64,000 nucleotides of DNA from JAISST01 sp050434145 (GTDB lineage Bacteria > Fusobacteriota > Fusobacteriia > Fusobacteriales > Fusobacteriaceae). The DNA lies in assembly GCF_050434145.1 (NCBI RefSeq), contig NZ_JBNPVX010000001.1, forward strand, positions 106,405 to 170,404, written 5' to 3'. The notes under the pieces are model-generated. The model had not been told where the DNA came from, searched no databases, and was given only the letters and a program-made list of their open reading frames with translations. Of this stretch, positions 46,006 to 55,943 are shown piece by piece. Made by a program: the position numbers and the translations under genes. Numbering within the stretch: the first letter of the stretch is position 1; every line of letters starts with the position of its first letter.

Positions 46006-47040
46006 ATGAAAAATCCTCGTGGCTTTGGAAGTGTGTACAAAATGAGAGACTGTAGAAGAAAGAAACCATGGAGAGCTGTATCTCCAGCTATCAAAGAAGG
46101 TACAACTAATAAACTTAAAAGAATATCTATAGGTACATTTTCTACAAAAATGGAAGCAATGGAAGCTTTGATTAATTACAACAAGAAACCTTATGATATC
46201 TTTTCTAAAAAATTAACTTTTCTTAAAATAATTGAAATATGGAAAAATGAACATCTCAAAAATGTTTCTCTCAATCGCGAAAAAAATATTTTAAGTCGAC
46301 TTAGAAAAATGGAACCTCTATTTAATTTAGTTTTTTCAGAAATAAAATTATTTCATTTACAATTTTTTTTCAACAACCTAAATATTGCTAGTGGAACAAA
46401 AAAAGAATATAAATCAATTATTAATTTAATCTTTGAATTTGGAATAAAATATGAATTAATAGAAAAAAATCCTGTCCCATATGTTGATATAGGAAGGCAT
46501 GCCAAAGTCAGAGAACCCAATGTCTTTACCATGAAAGAAATTAAACTACTGTGGGATAAACAATTTCTACTATTTGTAGATACAATCCTCATCTTAATAT
46601 ATACAGGAGTCAGAATTGGTGAATTACTTTCGATTGTGAAATCAAATGTTTTCTTAGAAGAACGCTATATAATAGGTGGTTCCAAGACCAATGCTGGAAA
46701 AAATAGGATTATTCCCATACATAAAGATATCATCCCATTAATTAAAAATAGACTAAAAGAAAGTAATACTTTTCTTATAGAGCATAGTGGTAAACAAATA
46801 AATTATAGCTATTATAATAAAATTTTTAAGTCTATAATTGAAGAATTAAACCTTAGCACACATCGTATACACGATACTAGACATACTTTTGCTACCATAA
46901 TTAGCGAAACAAATGCAAATCAAACATCTATAAAAAATATCATTGGTCATAGCAGTTACTATACTACAGAAAAAATTTACACACATAAAAGAAAGGAAGA
47001 GTTAATAAAAGCCATAGATTGCATCAATTTAAAATACTAA
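46006..47040 (+). CDS. Tyrosine recombinase / phage-type integrase (orphan)
   Basis: Site-specific recombinase. 344 residues from the ATG at 46006, which has TGGAGTG eight bases upstream; an in-frame codon at 45991 lies before that site. N-terminal arm-binding-like region (PRGFGSVYKMRDCRRKKPWRA, IGTFSTKMEAMEAL), core-binding SAM-like domain (about 65-160), catalytic domain with all residues: R in GVRIGELLS, K in SKTNAGKNR, H-x-x-R in HDTRHTFA, H in IGHSSYY and Tyr nucleophile in EKIYTHK. No excisionase, cargo, tRNA or att pair is recognisable next to it. Confidence 0.92.
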   Translation: MKNPRGFGSVYKMRDCRRKKPWRAVSPAIKEGTTNKLKRISIGTFSTKMEAMEALINYNKKPYDIFSKKLTFLKIIEIWKNEHLKNVSLNREKNILSRLRKMEPLFNLVFSEIKLFHLQFFFNNLNIASGTKKEYKSIINLIFEFGIKYELIEKNPVPYVDIGRHAKVREPNVFTMKEIKLLWDKQFLLFVDTILILIYTGVRIGELLSIVKSNVFLEERYIIGGSKTNAGKNRIIPIHKDIIPLIKNRLKESNTFLIEHSGKQINYSYYNKIFKSIIEELNLSTHRIHDTRHTFATIISETNANQTSIKNIIGHSSYYTTEKIYTHKRKEELIKAIDCINLKY

Positions 47041-47060
47041 CTTTATTTTGTTTAAAATTA

Positions 47061-47110
47061 AAAGTAACTGCTATTTTTTACATAACAGTTACTTTCTTAA
47101 TTCATATTAT
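47061..47110. terminator. Terminator between the recombinase and the peptidase operon
   Basis: AAAGTAACTG (47061-47070) pairs with CAGTTACTTT (47086-47095). Lies between convergent genes; U-rich sequence follows on +, and A/T-rich on the other side. Confidence 0.75.
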
Positions 47111-47115
47111 ATTTT

Positions 47116-48294
47116 TTATTTTTCATTCAAAAAATCATATGCAAATTGTGCTGCTACTGCCGCTCCTCTTTCCAAAGCTTTTTCATCCACTGTAAAACAT
47201 TCATGATGATTGCTTTTCTCCGAACCTGGCACCTCTGCACTTCTAGCTCCAATAAATCCATAAACTCCCGGAATTTTTTCTTGATAGTAAGAAAAATCTT
47301 CAGATCCTGTTAATTTTTCCATTTCTACCAAAGCATCTTCTCCATAAAGTTTCACTGCAGCATTATTAGCCAAATCAACTAATTTTTTATCCTCATTTAT
47401 TACAGGACCTGTTACATACTTGTATTCTAATTTACCCTGACATCCATATGCTTTGGGAACATTTTCAACTACTTCACGAATCATTTCTTCTACTTCCATT
47501 CGTATTTTTCTATTGAATGTTCTTACTGTCCCATCTAACATTGCTTTATCTGCAATTATATTAAATCTTTGACCTGCATCTACTACTCCCACAGTTACTA
47601 CTAGAGGATTTATTGGATCATTTTTCCTACTAACTGCAGATTGTATTCCCATAATAACATTGCTCACAGCAAGTATTGCATCATGACCATGTTGTGGAGC
47701 TGATGCATGAGCTCCCAATCCTGTTATTTCAACTGTAAATAAATCTGCTGATGCCATTCTTTCCCCATAGGCCATATTTATCTTAGGAGAATCTATTGTA
47801 GACCATATATGAATCCCATACACTGCATCTACCCCATTAGTAACTCCTTGGTTTATTATTTCTTTTGCTCCTACAGCCAATTCTTCAGCTGGTTGAAATA
47901 ATATACGGACTGTCCCTTCTAACTCTTCTTTTATTTCATTTAATATTTTAGCAGCACCTAGTAACATCGATATATGCGCATCATGTCCACATGCATGCAT
48001 TTTTCCTTGATTTTTTGACGAAAAAGGAAGTCCAGTTTGTTCATTAACACTCAAAGCATCAATATCAGCTCTTAACATAATTGTTTTTCCTGGTTTTCCT
48101 CCAGTTATTGTTCCATAACATCCATAAAATCCATTTTTAAATCTAGTAACTGGTATATTCATTGCTTCCAAATCCTGTACCAATGAGTTTGTAGTTTCTT
48201 TTTCTTCCAAAGTTAATTCAGGATAAGAATGGTAAAAACGTCTTCTCTCTATTATATAGTCTCTATATTTTTCAGATAATTCTTTTATTAACAT
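47116..48294 (-). CDS. M20D-family amidohydrolase, copy 1
   Basis: Zinc peptidase-like hydrolase of the IAA-amino acid hydrolase / N-acyl-amino acid deacylase group. 392 residues. Metal-site motifs HACGHDAHISMLLGA, PAEELAVGAK (Glu pair), the lid segment GAHASAPQHGHDAI and the C-terminal GSEDFSYY and NHHECF. Paralogue of the next gene upstream (same length, similar throughout). Third gene of a leftward operon with a transporter. Confidence 0.9.
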   Translation of the reverse strand: MLIKELSEKYRDYIIERRRFYHSYPELTLEEKETTNSLVQDLEAMNIPVTRFKNGFYGCYGTITGGKPGKTIMLRADIDALSVNEQTGLPFSSKNQGKMHACGHDAHISMLLGAAKILNEIKEELEGTVRILFQPAEELAVGAKEIINQGVTNGVDAVYGIHIWSTIDSPKINMAYGERMASADLFTVEITGLGAHASAPQHGHDAILAVSNVIMGIQSAVSRKNDPINPLVVTVGVVDAGQRFNIIADKAMLDGTVRTFNRKIRMEVEEMIREVVENVPKAYGCQGKLEYKYVTGPVINEDKKLVDLANNAAVKLYGEDALVEMEKLTGSEDFSYYQEKIPGVYGFIGARSAEVPGSEKSNHHECFTVDEKALERGAAVAAQFAYDFLNEK

Positions 48295-48306
48295 CTCTAC
48301 TCCTTT

Positions 48307-49485
48307 CTATTTATTTTTTTCAATCAAATAATCATAAGCAAACTGTGCATAAAGTGCAGCTCCTCTTTCTAGAGAGTCTTCATCTATAGTAAATTTATCA
48401 TTATGATTATGATAAATTATTCCTTTTTTCTCATTTCTAGCTCCAATAAATCCATAGTAGCCTGGGACTTTTTCCATATATAAAGCAAAATCTTCTGACC
48501 CCATTAATGTTGGCATTTCTTTCAAAGATTCTTCTCCATATAATTTTATTGCAGCATTTCTTGCTACTCTATCTAAAAAGTCATCTTCATTTATTATTGG
48601 ATTCAAACATTCCATATACTCTAGATTTATTTTGCAACCTAATACATCAGCAGAATCATCTATTATCTTTTTTAATAAAGGTTTCATCTTATGACGCATT
48701 TCTCTAGAAAAGGTCCTAATTGTCCCTTCCATTTCTACATGATTTGCTATAATGTTGAACCTTTGTCCACCTTTCATTGTCCCTACAGTGACTACTAAGG
48801 GATTTAATGGATCATTATGTCTACTCGCTATTGTCTGAATATTCATCACCACAGATGCTGCTGCTACAATTGCATCATTCCCAGCATGAGGTGCAGAACC
48901 ATGTGCGCTTGTTCCTTCTACAATAATTTTAAAATTATCACAAGAAGCCATTCTATTCCCTTTTTCTAGATTAATATATGGAGCATCTAGAGTACCCCAA
49001 ATATGCATTCCAAATATTGCATCTATACCATTCAGACAACCTTTCTCAATATATAATCTTGCTCCATAAGTAGTTTCTTCTCCAGATTGGAACAATAATT
49101 TTACATCCCCTTCAAGATCATTTTTTATTTCAGATAAAATTTTAGCAGCCCCTAAAAGCATAGACATATGGGCATCATGACCACATGCATGCATTTTCCC
49201 TTTATTTTTTGACTCAAAAGGTAATCCTGTATGTTCCTCCACAGGTAGAGCATCAATATCAGCTCTTAGCATTACAGTTTTACCTGCTTTCCCGCCTTTT
49301 ATTGTTCCTACTACTCCATGCAATCCTTCATAAGTAGTCACTTCTATTCCCATCGATTTCAGCTCTGCAATCAAGGTCTTAGTTGTATCCACTTCTTCAA
49401 AAGATAATTCTGGATATTGATGGAAATATCTTCTTCTTTCAATAATATATTCACTATTTTTTTCAGCTAATTTTTTTATATCCAT
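48307..49485 (-). CDS. M20D-family amidohydrolase, copy 2
   Basis: 392 residues; tandem paralogue of the gene at 47116-48294. HACGHDAHMSMLLGA, SGEETTYGARL, SAHGSAPHAGNDAI, GSEDFALYMEK and HNHNDKF. The second glutamate motif reads SGEETTYGAR rather than PAEELAVGAK, so substrate preference may differ. Separated from copy 1 by 12 bases and from the transporter by 59. Confidence 0.9.
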   Translation of the reverse strand: MDIKKLAEKNSEYIIERRRYFHQYPELSFEEVDTTKTLIAELKSMGIEVTTYEGLHGVVGTIKGGKAGKTVMLRADIDALPVEEHTGLPFESKNKGKMHACGHDAHMSMLLGAAKILSEIKNDLEGDVKLLFQSGEETTYGARLYIEKGCLNGIDAIFGMHIWGTLDAPYINLEKGNRMASCDNFKIIVEGTSAHGSAPHAGNDAIVAAASVVMNIQTIASRHNDPLNPLVVTVGTMKGGQRFNIIANHVEMEGTIRTFSREMRHKMKPLLKKIIDDSADVLGCKINLEYMECLNPIINEDDFLDRVARNAAIKLYGEESLKEMPTLMGSEDFALYMEKVPGYYGFIGARNEKKGIIYHNHNDKFTIDEDSLERGAALYAQFAYDYLIEKNK

Positions 49486-49544
49486 AATTTATCTGAGAAA
49501 TAGTTTATTATTTCTCATATTCCTCCTCTTTAAGAAATTAAGAA

Positions 49545-50816
49545 CTACATTTTATTTAATAATTCTACAAATATTCCTGCTATGATAACTGATGATATTG
49601 TTACAGTTACAAATCCACCAACTATCATTTGAGGTAACATTTTACTCATCAAATATTCATGTTCTTCTGGATCATCAGTCAATGCTTTTACAGATTCTTC
49701 TGTCAATATATAGTTAGGCGGAAATCCATAAAGAGCTGTAAGTGATACTGCAAAAGACATTCTCCAACTTACTCCTAGGCTTTTTCCTACTATTATTGAT
49801 ACTATTCCCATACCAATTATTCCAAATATGATAATAAAAAGCATCGGAACTATCGCTGCTTTCAATGTAGCTGGTGTTGTATCTCTAAATCCAGAAAATA
49901 CAAACAACATTAATATCATCATTAACAATCCATCTGCTTTGGCTTTTACTAATGAATTTTTATCTAAAAATCCAATTTCTGTAAACACAATTCCTAATAT
50001 TAAAGAAATAACTGCTGGATTAGAAATGTAAGATAGTCCTGGTATTTTTTTCATTATAGACCCAAGCACTGTTGCTAACACTGCTACAAGCATTAGCTTC
50101 CCTAAAATAAAAGCAGATGTCATATATTTTTTAGGTAATTTGGGTAACAAAGTCTTTTCATTTTCTTCCATCTGTAGTACATTTACTTCATTACTTTTAG
50201 ATACTTTTTTCCCCTTTTCACCTCTTTTATAATCATCCAAAAGTAATTTCCCTTCTTTCTTTAGTACAAAAGCTGTCAATGGATACCCAAAGAAACCTTG
50301 TACTGCATAAAGTGCTATTGCTAATGTTGCTGCAATTTGAAGTCCTTTTGCTGCTGCTGCATCTCTCATTATGATAGCTGCTACTATTCCACCAGTTAGT
50401 GGTGGTAATCCTGCATATACATTTACTTTTCCGACAAGTGGAATATACATTAGAGGTAAGCAGAATATTATTAACCCTATTAATCCAGCTACTGCTACAC
50501 AAATCACTTTCCATTGTGAGCTAAGTTGCTTTATGCTAATTACAGTCCCCATATGTGTAATTAATATCATTACTGCTATCATTCCTCCTAATGGAGCACC
50601 AAGTCCAGATTTATCAATTATATTAAATCCCAATTTTTCTACTGGAAATATGTACCAATAACCAAATAAAAACAAACAAGCTGTTACAAATACAGAAGGC
50701 ACCCATGCTTTGGTAACAGTACCAATAAATTCTCCAATAAAATAAAGCAACACCACTATTACAAATGCCCATAGTGGATTATTCAGTGAAAATGTTGTTT
50801 CAAAAATACTTGACAT
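49545..50816 (-). CDS. Multi-pass inner-membrane transporter of uncertain family
   Basis: 423 residues, about 10-11 hydrophobic segments with a charged cytoplasmic loop near residues 190-225. Glycine-rich re-entrant-like stretches (GAPLGGMIAVMI, GLPPLTGGIVAAIIMRDAAAAKG) recall ion-coupled carboxylate or amino-acid symporters, but I do not recognise the family with certainty. AAAGGGGGAA ribosome site. First gene of an operon with two M20D hydrolases, so it likely imports their acylated amino acid or dipeptide substrate. Confidence 0.75.
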   Translation of the reverse strand: MSSIFETTFSLNNPLWAFVIVVLLYFIGEFIGTVTKAWVPSVFVTACLFLFGYWYIFPVEKLGFNIIDKSGLGAPLGGMIAVMILITHMGTVISIKQLSSQWKVICVAVAGLIGLIIFCLPLMYIPLVGKVNVYAGLPPLTGGIVAAIIMRDAAAAKGLQIAATLAIALYAVQGFFGYPLTAFVLKKEGKLLLDDYKRGEKGKKVSKSNEVNVLQMEENEKTLLPKLPKKYMTSAFILGKLMLVAVLATVLGSIMKKIPGLSYISNPAVISLILGIVFTEIGFLDKNSLVKAKADGLLMMILMLFVFSGFRDTTPATLKAAIVPMLFIIIFGIIGMGIVSIIVGKSLGVSWRMSFAVSLTALYGFPPNYILTEESVKALTDDPEEHEYLMSKMLPQMIVGGFVTVTISSVIIAGIFVELLNKM

Positions 50817-50923
50817 AATTCCCCCTTTTAAAATATAAAAGCTTCTGCAAGTAAACTAGTCATAAATTCATTTTCATTTTTAAATAGAATTTATCCACGT
50901 CTAATTGCACTTTAGTTTCATAA

Positions 50924-50952
50924 ATTATACACCTATTTATTTGAAATGTAAA
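50924..50952 (-). promoter_or_regulatory. Promoter of the transporter/M20D operon
   Basis: Leftward TTTACA (50947-50952), 17-base spacer, TATAAT (50924-50929). Leader of about 100 bases to the ATG at 50816. The rest of the 313-base gap to leuB shows no further gene, hairpin or repeat. Confidence 0.7.
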
Positions 50953-51129
50953 GTTTTTTTAGTCCACATAGTCTTAAATTTTAACACATTTCTCCTTTGT
51001 AGAATTTTTGATTCCTTTCAATACACATTGTCTTTTAATACTAGATTTCTAATATATCATAAAAAACTTTATCAATTTCATATAAAAATTTGAATATAAT
51101 TTCCAATTAATATAAATATTACTATTAAT

Positions 51130-52215
51130 TTATAATTTACTTATTATTAAGTCACCCATTTCTGATGTACTCACTAATTTGTCTCTTTTTGATAAAATAT
51201 CCTGTGTTCTATAGCCTTCATTAATTACTTTATTAATGGTATTTTCAATATCTAAAGCTTCTTGCTCCATTTCAAAGGAATATCTCAACATCATAGCAGC
51301 AGATAATATCGTTGCTATAGGATTAGCTATATTCTTTCCTGCAATATCTGGAGCACTTCCATGACTTGGTTCATACATACCAAAAGTCCCATAAGACAGT
51401 GACGCACTTGGCAACATCCCTATTGATCCAGTGAGCATACTAGCTTCATCTGAAAGAATATCCCCAAACATGTTTTCTGTCAGTATAATATCAAATTGTG
51501 ATGGATCTTTTATCAACTGCATAGCACAATTGTCTACCAACATATGTTCTAGCATAACTTCTGGATAATCTTTAGCTATTTTATTTACAGTATCTCTCCA
51601 CAACCTTGAGGTATCCAATACATTAGCTTTATCTACGCTCACCACTCTTTTGTTTCTCTTTAAAGCTATCTCAAATGCTTTAATTGTAATTCTACAAATT
51701 TCATCTTCATTATAAGTCATTTTATCTGTAGCAACCAATACTTCATCTATTTTTACAGTACTTCTTTCCCCAAAATATACCCCACCAGTTAGTTCTCTTA
51801 CTATTACCATATCAAAACCATTTTTGATTAATTCACTCTTAAGAGGACAAGAATTTTTTAATGCATCATATAAAAAAGCAGGTCTAATGTTAGCAAATAA
51901 ATTTAACTCTTTTCTTAATTTTAATAATCCTGCTTCTGGTCGAAGATTTGGAGCTAGCCTATACCATGGAGATTTCTCTGGATTTCCACCTATTGCCCCC
52001 AATAATACTGCATCAGAATTTTTAGCAATTTTTATAGCATCTTCTGTAATTGGTACCCCATATTTATCAATAGATGATCCACCCATTAATATTTCATTAT
52101 ATACAAATTCATGATTATATTTTTTCTCCACTGCATCAAGTACTCTCAATGCTTGTTCTATAATTTCTGGTCCTATTCCATCTCCTTTTATTACTGCAAT
52201 CTGCTTTTTTAGCAT
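51130..52215 (-). CDS. leuB: 3-isopropylmalate dehydrogenase
   Basis: Oxidative decarboxylation step of leucine synthesis. 361 residues from the ATG at 52215 (GGGAGGG seven bases upstream; an in-frame start at 52236 is inside the ribosome site region). KGDGIGPEI, LLGAIGGNP, RELTGGVYFGER, DKANVLDTSRLWR, DNCAMQL and EPSHGSAPDIAG are all in place. Last gene of leuA-leuC-leuD-leuB. No clear terminator follows. Confidence 0.97.
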   Translation of the reverse strand: MLKKQIAVIKGDGIGPEIIEQALRVLDAVEKKYNHEFVYNEILMGGSSIDKYGVPITEDAIKIAKNSDAVLLGAIGGNPEKSPWYRLAPNLRPEAGLLKLRKELNLFANIRPAFLYDALKNSCPLKSELIKNGFDMVIVRELTGGVYFGERSTVKIDEVLVATDKMTYNEDEICRITIKAFEIALKRNKRVVSVDKANVLDTSRLWRDTVNKIAKDYPEVMLEHMLVDNCAMQLIKDPSQFDIILTENMFGDILSDEASMLTGSIGMLPSASLSYGTFGMYEPSHGSAPDIAGKNIANPIATILSAAMMLRYSFEMEQEALDIENTINKVINEGYRTQDILSKRDKLVSTSEMGDLIISKL

Positions 52216-52320
52216 ATTTATCCCTCCCAAAATCAAGTCCCTAGCTTACCAGTACTTTTCATATTTTTGTTACATAACATATTGAATAATTAAGATATTT
52301 TTATAGATTATGAATTAAAT

Positions 52321-52800
52321 CTAACCTTTATTATTAATATAATTTACTAATCCATCAACATTTATCATTTTCTGTATAAATTCAGGGAATGGTACACTCT
52401 TATATTCTTGATTTTTAGTTTTATTATAAATAATACCCTTCTGAAAATCTACTTCTACCTGATCCCCTATATCAATATTATCTGTTGCCTCTTTGCATTC
52501 TAGTATAGGAAATCCAATATTAATAGAGTTCCTATAAAATATTCTTGCAAAACTTTCCGCAATAATACACTTTATTCCTGATGCTTTCAAGCATAGAGGC
52601 GCATGTTCTCGAGAAGAACCGCATCCAAAATTTTTACCTCCTACTATAATATCACCTTTTTCTACAGTCTTGGCAAAATCAGGATCAATATCAATCATAG
52701 CATGAATAGCTAACTCAACAGCATCAAAAGAATTCAAATAACGTGCTGGTATTATCACATCTGTATCCACATTATCTCCATATTTATATACTTTTCCCAT
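52321..52800 (-). CDS. leuD: 3-isopropylmalate dehydratase small subunit
   Basis: Swivelling domain of isopropylmalate isomerase. 159 residues, the short form found with archaeal/clostridial-type LeuC. YGDNVDTDVIIPARYLN, NFGCGSSREHAPL and ESFARIFYRNSIN(I)GFP are diagnostic. Its ATG overlaps the leuC stop by one base. Confidence 0.96.
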   Translation of the reverse strand: MGKVYKYGDNVDTDVIIPARYLNSFDAVELAIHAMIDIDPDFAKTVEKGDIIVGGKNFGCGSSREHAPLCLKASGIKCIIAESFARIFYRNSINIGFPILECKEATDNIDIGDQVEVDFQKGIIYNKTKNQEYKSVPFPEFIQKMINVDGLVNYINNKG

Positions 52801-54077
52801 TATTTCTCACCTCCAATTTTTTCTGGATTTACAATATAACCTGCTATAGAACTAGCTGCAGCCAATTCAGGTGATGCCAAATATACCAATGAATCCACAT
52901 GTCCCATTCTTCCCACAAAGTTACGATTAGTAGTTGATACACATTTTTCTCCTGCTGCAAGAACACCCATATGACCACCCATGCATGGACCACAACTTGG
53001 AGTATTGAAAGAACAACCTGAATTAATAAAAATCTCTGCTAATCCCTCTTTTACACACTCTAGATATATTTTTTGAGTAGCTGGTATAATAATGACCCTC
53101 ACATCTGGATGAACGTTTTTACCTTTTAATATAATTGCTGCACGACGCATATCCTCTATTCTTCCATTGGTACAACTACCAATAACCACTTGATCTATCT
53201 TTATTGGCTTCATAAATTCTATTTCATCTATTGTTTTAGCATTACCTGGCAAATGTGGAAATGCAACTGTTGGTCTTATTGTGGATAAATCAATCTCATA
53301 AACTTCATCATATATTGCATCTTTATCAGGTTCATAAATTTTATATTCCTTTTTAGAATGTTCTTTCATATAATCAACAGCAATATTATCTACCATAAAA
53401 ATTCCATTTTTTGCTCCCGCTTCTATTGCCATATTTGCCATAGTAAATCTATCATCCATAGATAAATTTTGTATTCCTTCACCTACAAATTCCATAGACT
53501 TATATAATGCTCCATCTACACCTATTTTTCCTATAATATGTAATATTATATCTTTTCCACTAACATATTTGCTAGGTTTTCCTGTAAGTAGAAATTTTAA
53601 CCCATGTGGTACCTTAAACCACAATTCTCCTGTTGCCATACCTGTAGCTATATCAGTAGTTCCAACTCCAGTAGAAAATGCTCCAAGCGCCCCATATGTG
53701 CAAGTATGGGAATCAGCTCCAATTATACATTCTCCAGCTACGACTATGCCTTTCTCTGGTAGTAAAGCATGTTCTATTCCCATTTCTCCTATCTCATAAT
53801 AATGAGTTAATCCTTGTTTCTTTGAAAATTCTCTGATTGATTTAGAGTTTTCTGCAGACTTGATGTCTTTATTAGGCGTAAAATGGTCAGGAACAAGTAC
53901 TACTTTATCTTTATCAAAAACTTTCTCTGCCATTTGATAAAATATAGGTAATGCCATTGGTCCTGTAATATCATTTGCCATCACTATATCTAATTTGGCT
54001 TCTATTAATTGTCCTCCTATTACAGAGTCCACCCCAGCATGAGCAGCCAATATCTTCTGAGTCATTGTCATTGCCAT
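52800..54077 (-). CDS. leuC: 3-isopropylmalate dehydratase large subunit
   Basis: Aconitase-family [4Fe-4S] enzyme. 425 residues, the shorter LeuC class. Cluster cysteines in GSCTNGR and in NTPSCGPCMGGHMG; DSHTCTYGALG; VGRMGHVDSLVYLASP at the C terminus. TAGGAGGATTA ribosome site. Confidence 0.96.
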   Translation of the reverse strand: MAMTMTQKILAAHAGVDSVIGGQLIEAKLDIVMANDITGPMALPIFYQMAEKVFDKDKVVLVPDHFTPNKDIKSAENSKSIREFSKKQGLTHYYEIGEMGIEHALLPEKGIVVAGECIIGADSHTCTYGALGAFSTGVGTTDIATGMATGELWFKVPHGLKFLLTGKPSKYVSGKDIILHIIGKIGVDGALYKSMEFVGEGIQNLSMDDRFTMANMAIEAGAKNGIFMVDNIAVDYMKEHSKKEYKIYEPDKDAIYDEVYEIDLSTIRPTVAFPHLPGNAKTIDEIEFMKPIKIDQVVIGSCTNGRIEDMRRAAIILKGKNVHPDVRVIIIPATQKIYLECVKEGLAEIFINSGCSFNTPSCGPCMGGHMGVLAAGEKCVSTTNRNFVGRMGHVDSLVYLASPELAAASSIAGYIVNPEKIGGEK

Positions 54078-54148
54078 TTTTATAATCCTCCTAAATTATT
54101 GTTTTTAAATACACTTTTTCATAATTTACTTTTCTATTGGGTCTAATC

Positions 54149-55843
54149 CTATATCACCTTTGTTTCTAACTTTAAAATTCCTGATTTAGCATATAATCTA
54201 TTCATAGCAGAGATTAAAGCCATTATTGTCGCAGTTTTTATATTTGAGTGAATCCCTACTCCATATTCCTGTATGGCACTTCCTTTAGCTCGTAAATATA
54301 TGTAAGCAGCAGCCTTGGAGCTCGAACCAGAAGATAATGCATGCTCACTATAATCTAACAAGTGACTGTATATAAACCCATTATTATTAAATGCATTTTT
54401 TGCTGCATTAATGGGACCATTTCCTATACCATATATTTGCTTTTCTTCCCCATTATGAATAACAGTTATTTCTACTTTATATTCTTCACTGTCATTGTTA
54501 TCTTCCAAAACTTTGTATTTCACTAATTCAATAGGCCCCCGAAAATGTATATATTCTTTGTCAAATACATCAAATATTCTTTTGGGTGTTATTTCGCCCT
54601 CTTTCTCAGAAATATCTTGAACTGCTTTAGAAAAATCTATCTGTAAAATTTTAGGTAAATGATAACCATAGATATTTTCCATCACAAATGCAACTCCACC
54701 TTTTCCAGATTGCGAATTAATCCGTATAATTGGTTCATATTGTCTTCCCAAATCACTGGGATCAATAGGCAAATATGGTACTTCCCATATCTTAGATTTT
54801 CTTTCTTGATATGCTTGCATTCCTTTATTAATTGCATCTTGATGACTTCCAGAAAAGGCCGTAAATACTAGTTCTCCTGCATAAGGATGGCGTTCATGTA
54901 CTCGTAATTTGCATACTTTTTCATATACATGTTTTACATGATTCATACTTTTTATTTCCAGCTTTGGATTCACACCATGAGTAAACATATTCAAAGCCAT
55001 GGTAATGATATCAACATTTCCTGTCCGCTCACCATTCCCAAACAACGTTCCCTCTATTCTATCTGCACCAGCTAATAACCCCAATTCACTTGCAGCAACT
55101 CCACAACCACGATCATTGTGAGCATGTAAACTCACTATAACTCTTTCCCTATCTTTAAATTTTCTGCACATCCACTCTATTTGATCCGCATAAACATTTG
55201 GCATAGACATTTCTACAGTAGAAGGTAGATTTATAATAACTTTGTTCTCTTTTGTTGCTCCCCATTCATCCAAGACTGACTCACAAATATCAACTGCAAA
55301 GTCCATTTCTGTCCCAGTAAAACTCTCTGGAGAATATTCCAGAATTACTTTTCCATTGAATTCACTGGCTAATTTTTTTACTAATCTCACTCCTTCCACT
55401 GCAATGTTTTTTATCTCATCTTTTTCCATATGAAATACAACATCTCTCTGTAATATAGAAGTAGAATTATAAATATGTAAAATTACTTTATCTAATCCAT
55501 CCAGTGCTTCAAATGTTCTTAATATAAGATGTTCTCTGGCTTGTGTTAATACTTGGATTGTCACATCATCTGGAATCAATTTCTCCTCTATTAATATCCT
55601 AATAAAATCATATTCTATTTGACTTGCTGATGGAAAACCTACCTCAATTTCCTTAAAACCCATTTCAACCAATAATTGAAACATTTCTATTTTTTCTTCA
55701 ATAGTCATTGGTGTGATTAAAGCTTGATTTCCATCTCTCAAATCTACTGATACCCATGTTGGAGCTTTTGTAAGTTCTTTATCTGGCCATGTACGATCTG
55801 ATAATTTGATAGTTTGGAATTTTTTATATTTTTGATATTGCAT
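54149..55843 (-). CDS. leuA: 2-isopropylmalate synthase (LeuA type 2)
   Basis: Condenses acetyl-CoA with 2-oxoisovalerate, the committing step of leucine synthesis. 564 residues, the long LeuA2 class. HMG-CoA-lyase-type barrel: SVDLRDGNQALITPM, EVGFPSASQIEYDFIR, SLHAHNDRGCGVAA, GTLFGNGERTGN; C-terminal leucine-binding dimer domain (about 425-564, with AVQDISEKEGEIT linker and GNGPINAAKNAF). AAGGAGGAAT ribosome site, which follows the attenuator terminator by a few bases. Confidence 0.96.
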   Translation of the reverse strand: MQYQKYKKFQTIKLSDRTWPDKELTKAPTWVSVDLRDGNQALITPMTIEEKIEMFQLLVEMGFKEIEVGFPSASQIEYDFIRILIEEKLIPDDVTIQVLTQAREHLILRTFEALDGLDKVILHIYNSTSILQRDVVFHMEKDEIKNIAVEGVRLVKKLASEFNGKVILEYSPESFTGTEMDFAVDICESVLDEWGATKENKVIINLPSTVEMSMPNVYADQIEWMCRKFKDRERVIVSLHAHNDRGCGVAASELGLLAGADRIEGTLFGNGERTGNVDIITMALNMFTHGVNPKLEIKSMNHVKHVYEKVCKLRVHERHPYAGELVFTAFSGSHQDAINKGMQAYQERKSKIWEVPYLPIDPSDLGRQYEPIIRINSQSGKGGVAFVMENIYGYHLPKILQIDFSKAVQDISEKEGEITPKRIFDVFDKEYIHFRGPIELVKYKVLEDNNDSEEYKVEITVIHNGEEKQIYGIGNGPINAAKNAFNNNGFIYSHLLDYSEHALSSGSSSKAAAYIYLRAKGSAIQEYGVGIHSNIKTATIMALISAMNRLYAKSGILKLETKVI

Positions 55844-55860
55844 TTATTCCTCCTTAAAAA

Positions 55861-55886
55861 TAAAAAAAGCAGCCATTAAGGCTGCT
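55861..55886 (-). terminator. leu operon attenuator terminator
   Basis: Leftward: AGCAGCC (55880-55886), loop TTAAT, GGCTGCT (55868-55874), then TTTTTTTA. Lies between the leader peptide and leuA. The 5' arm and loop (AGCCTTAATG on the RNA) are perfectly complementary over ten bases to CATTAAGGCT inside the leader peptide codons (55984-55993), forming a ready-made antiterminator. Confidence 0.9.
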
Positions 55887-55943
55887 ATATATCAATAAAA
55901 ATTATAAACATTTTGGGTTAACATAAGATTTCTAAAATATACT

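Noticed and set aside
46006..47040. Integrated phage or mobile element around the recombinase
   Set aside because: Flanking genes are ordinary, and no att repeats, excisionase, relaxase or phage genes are seen.
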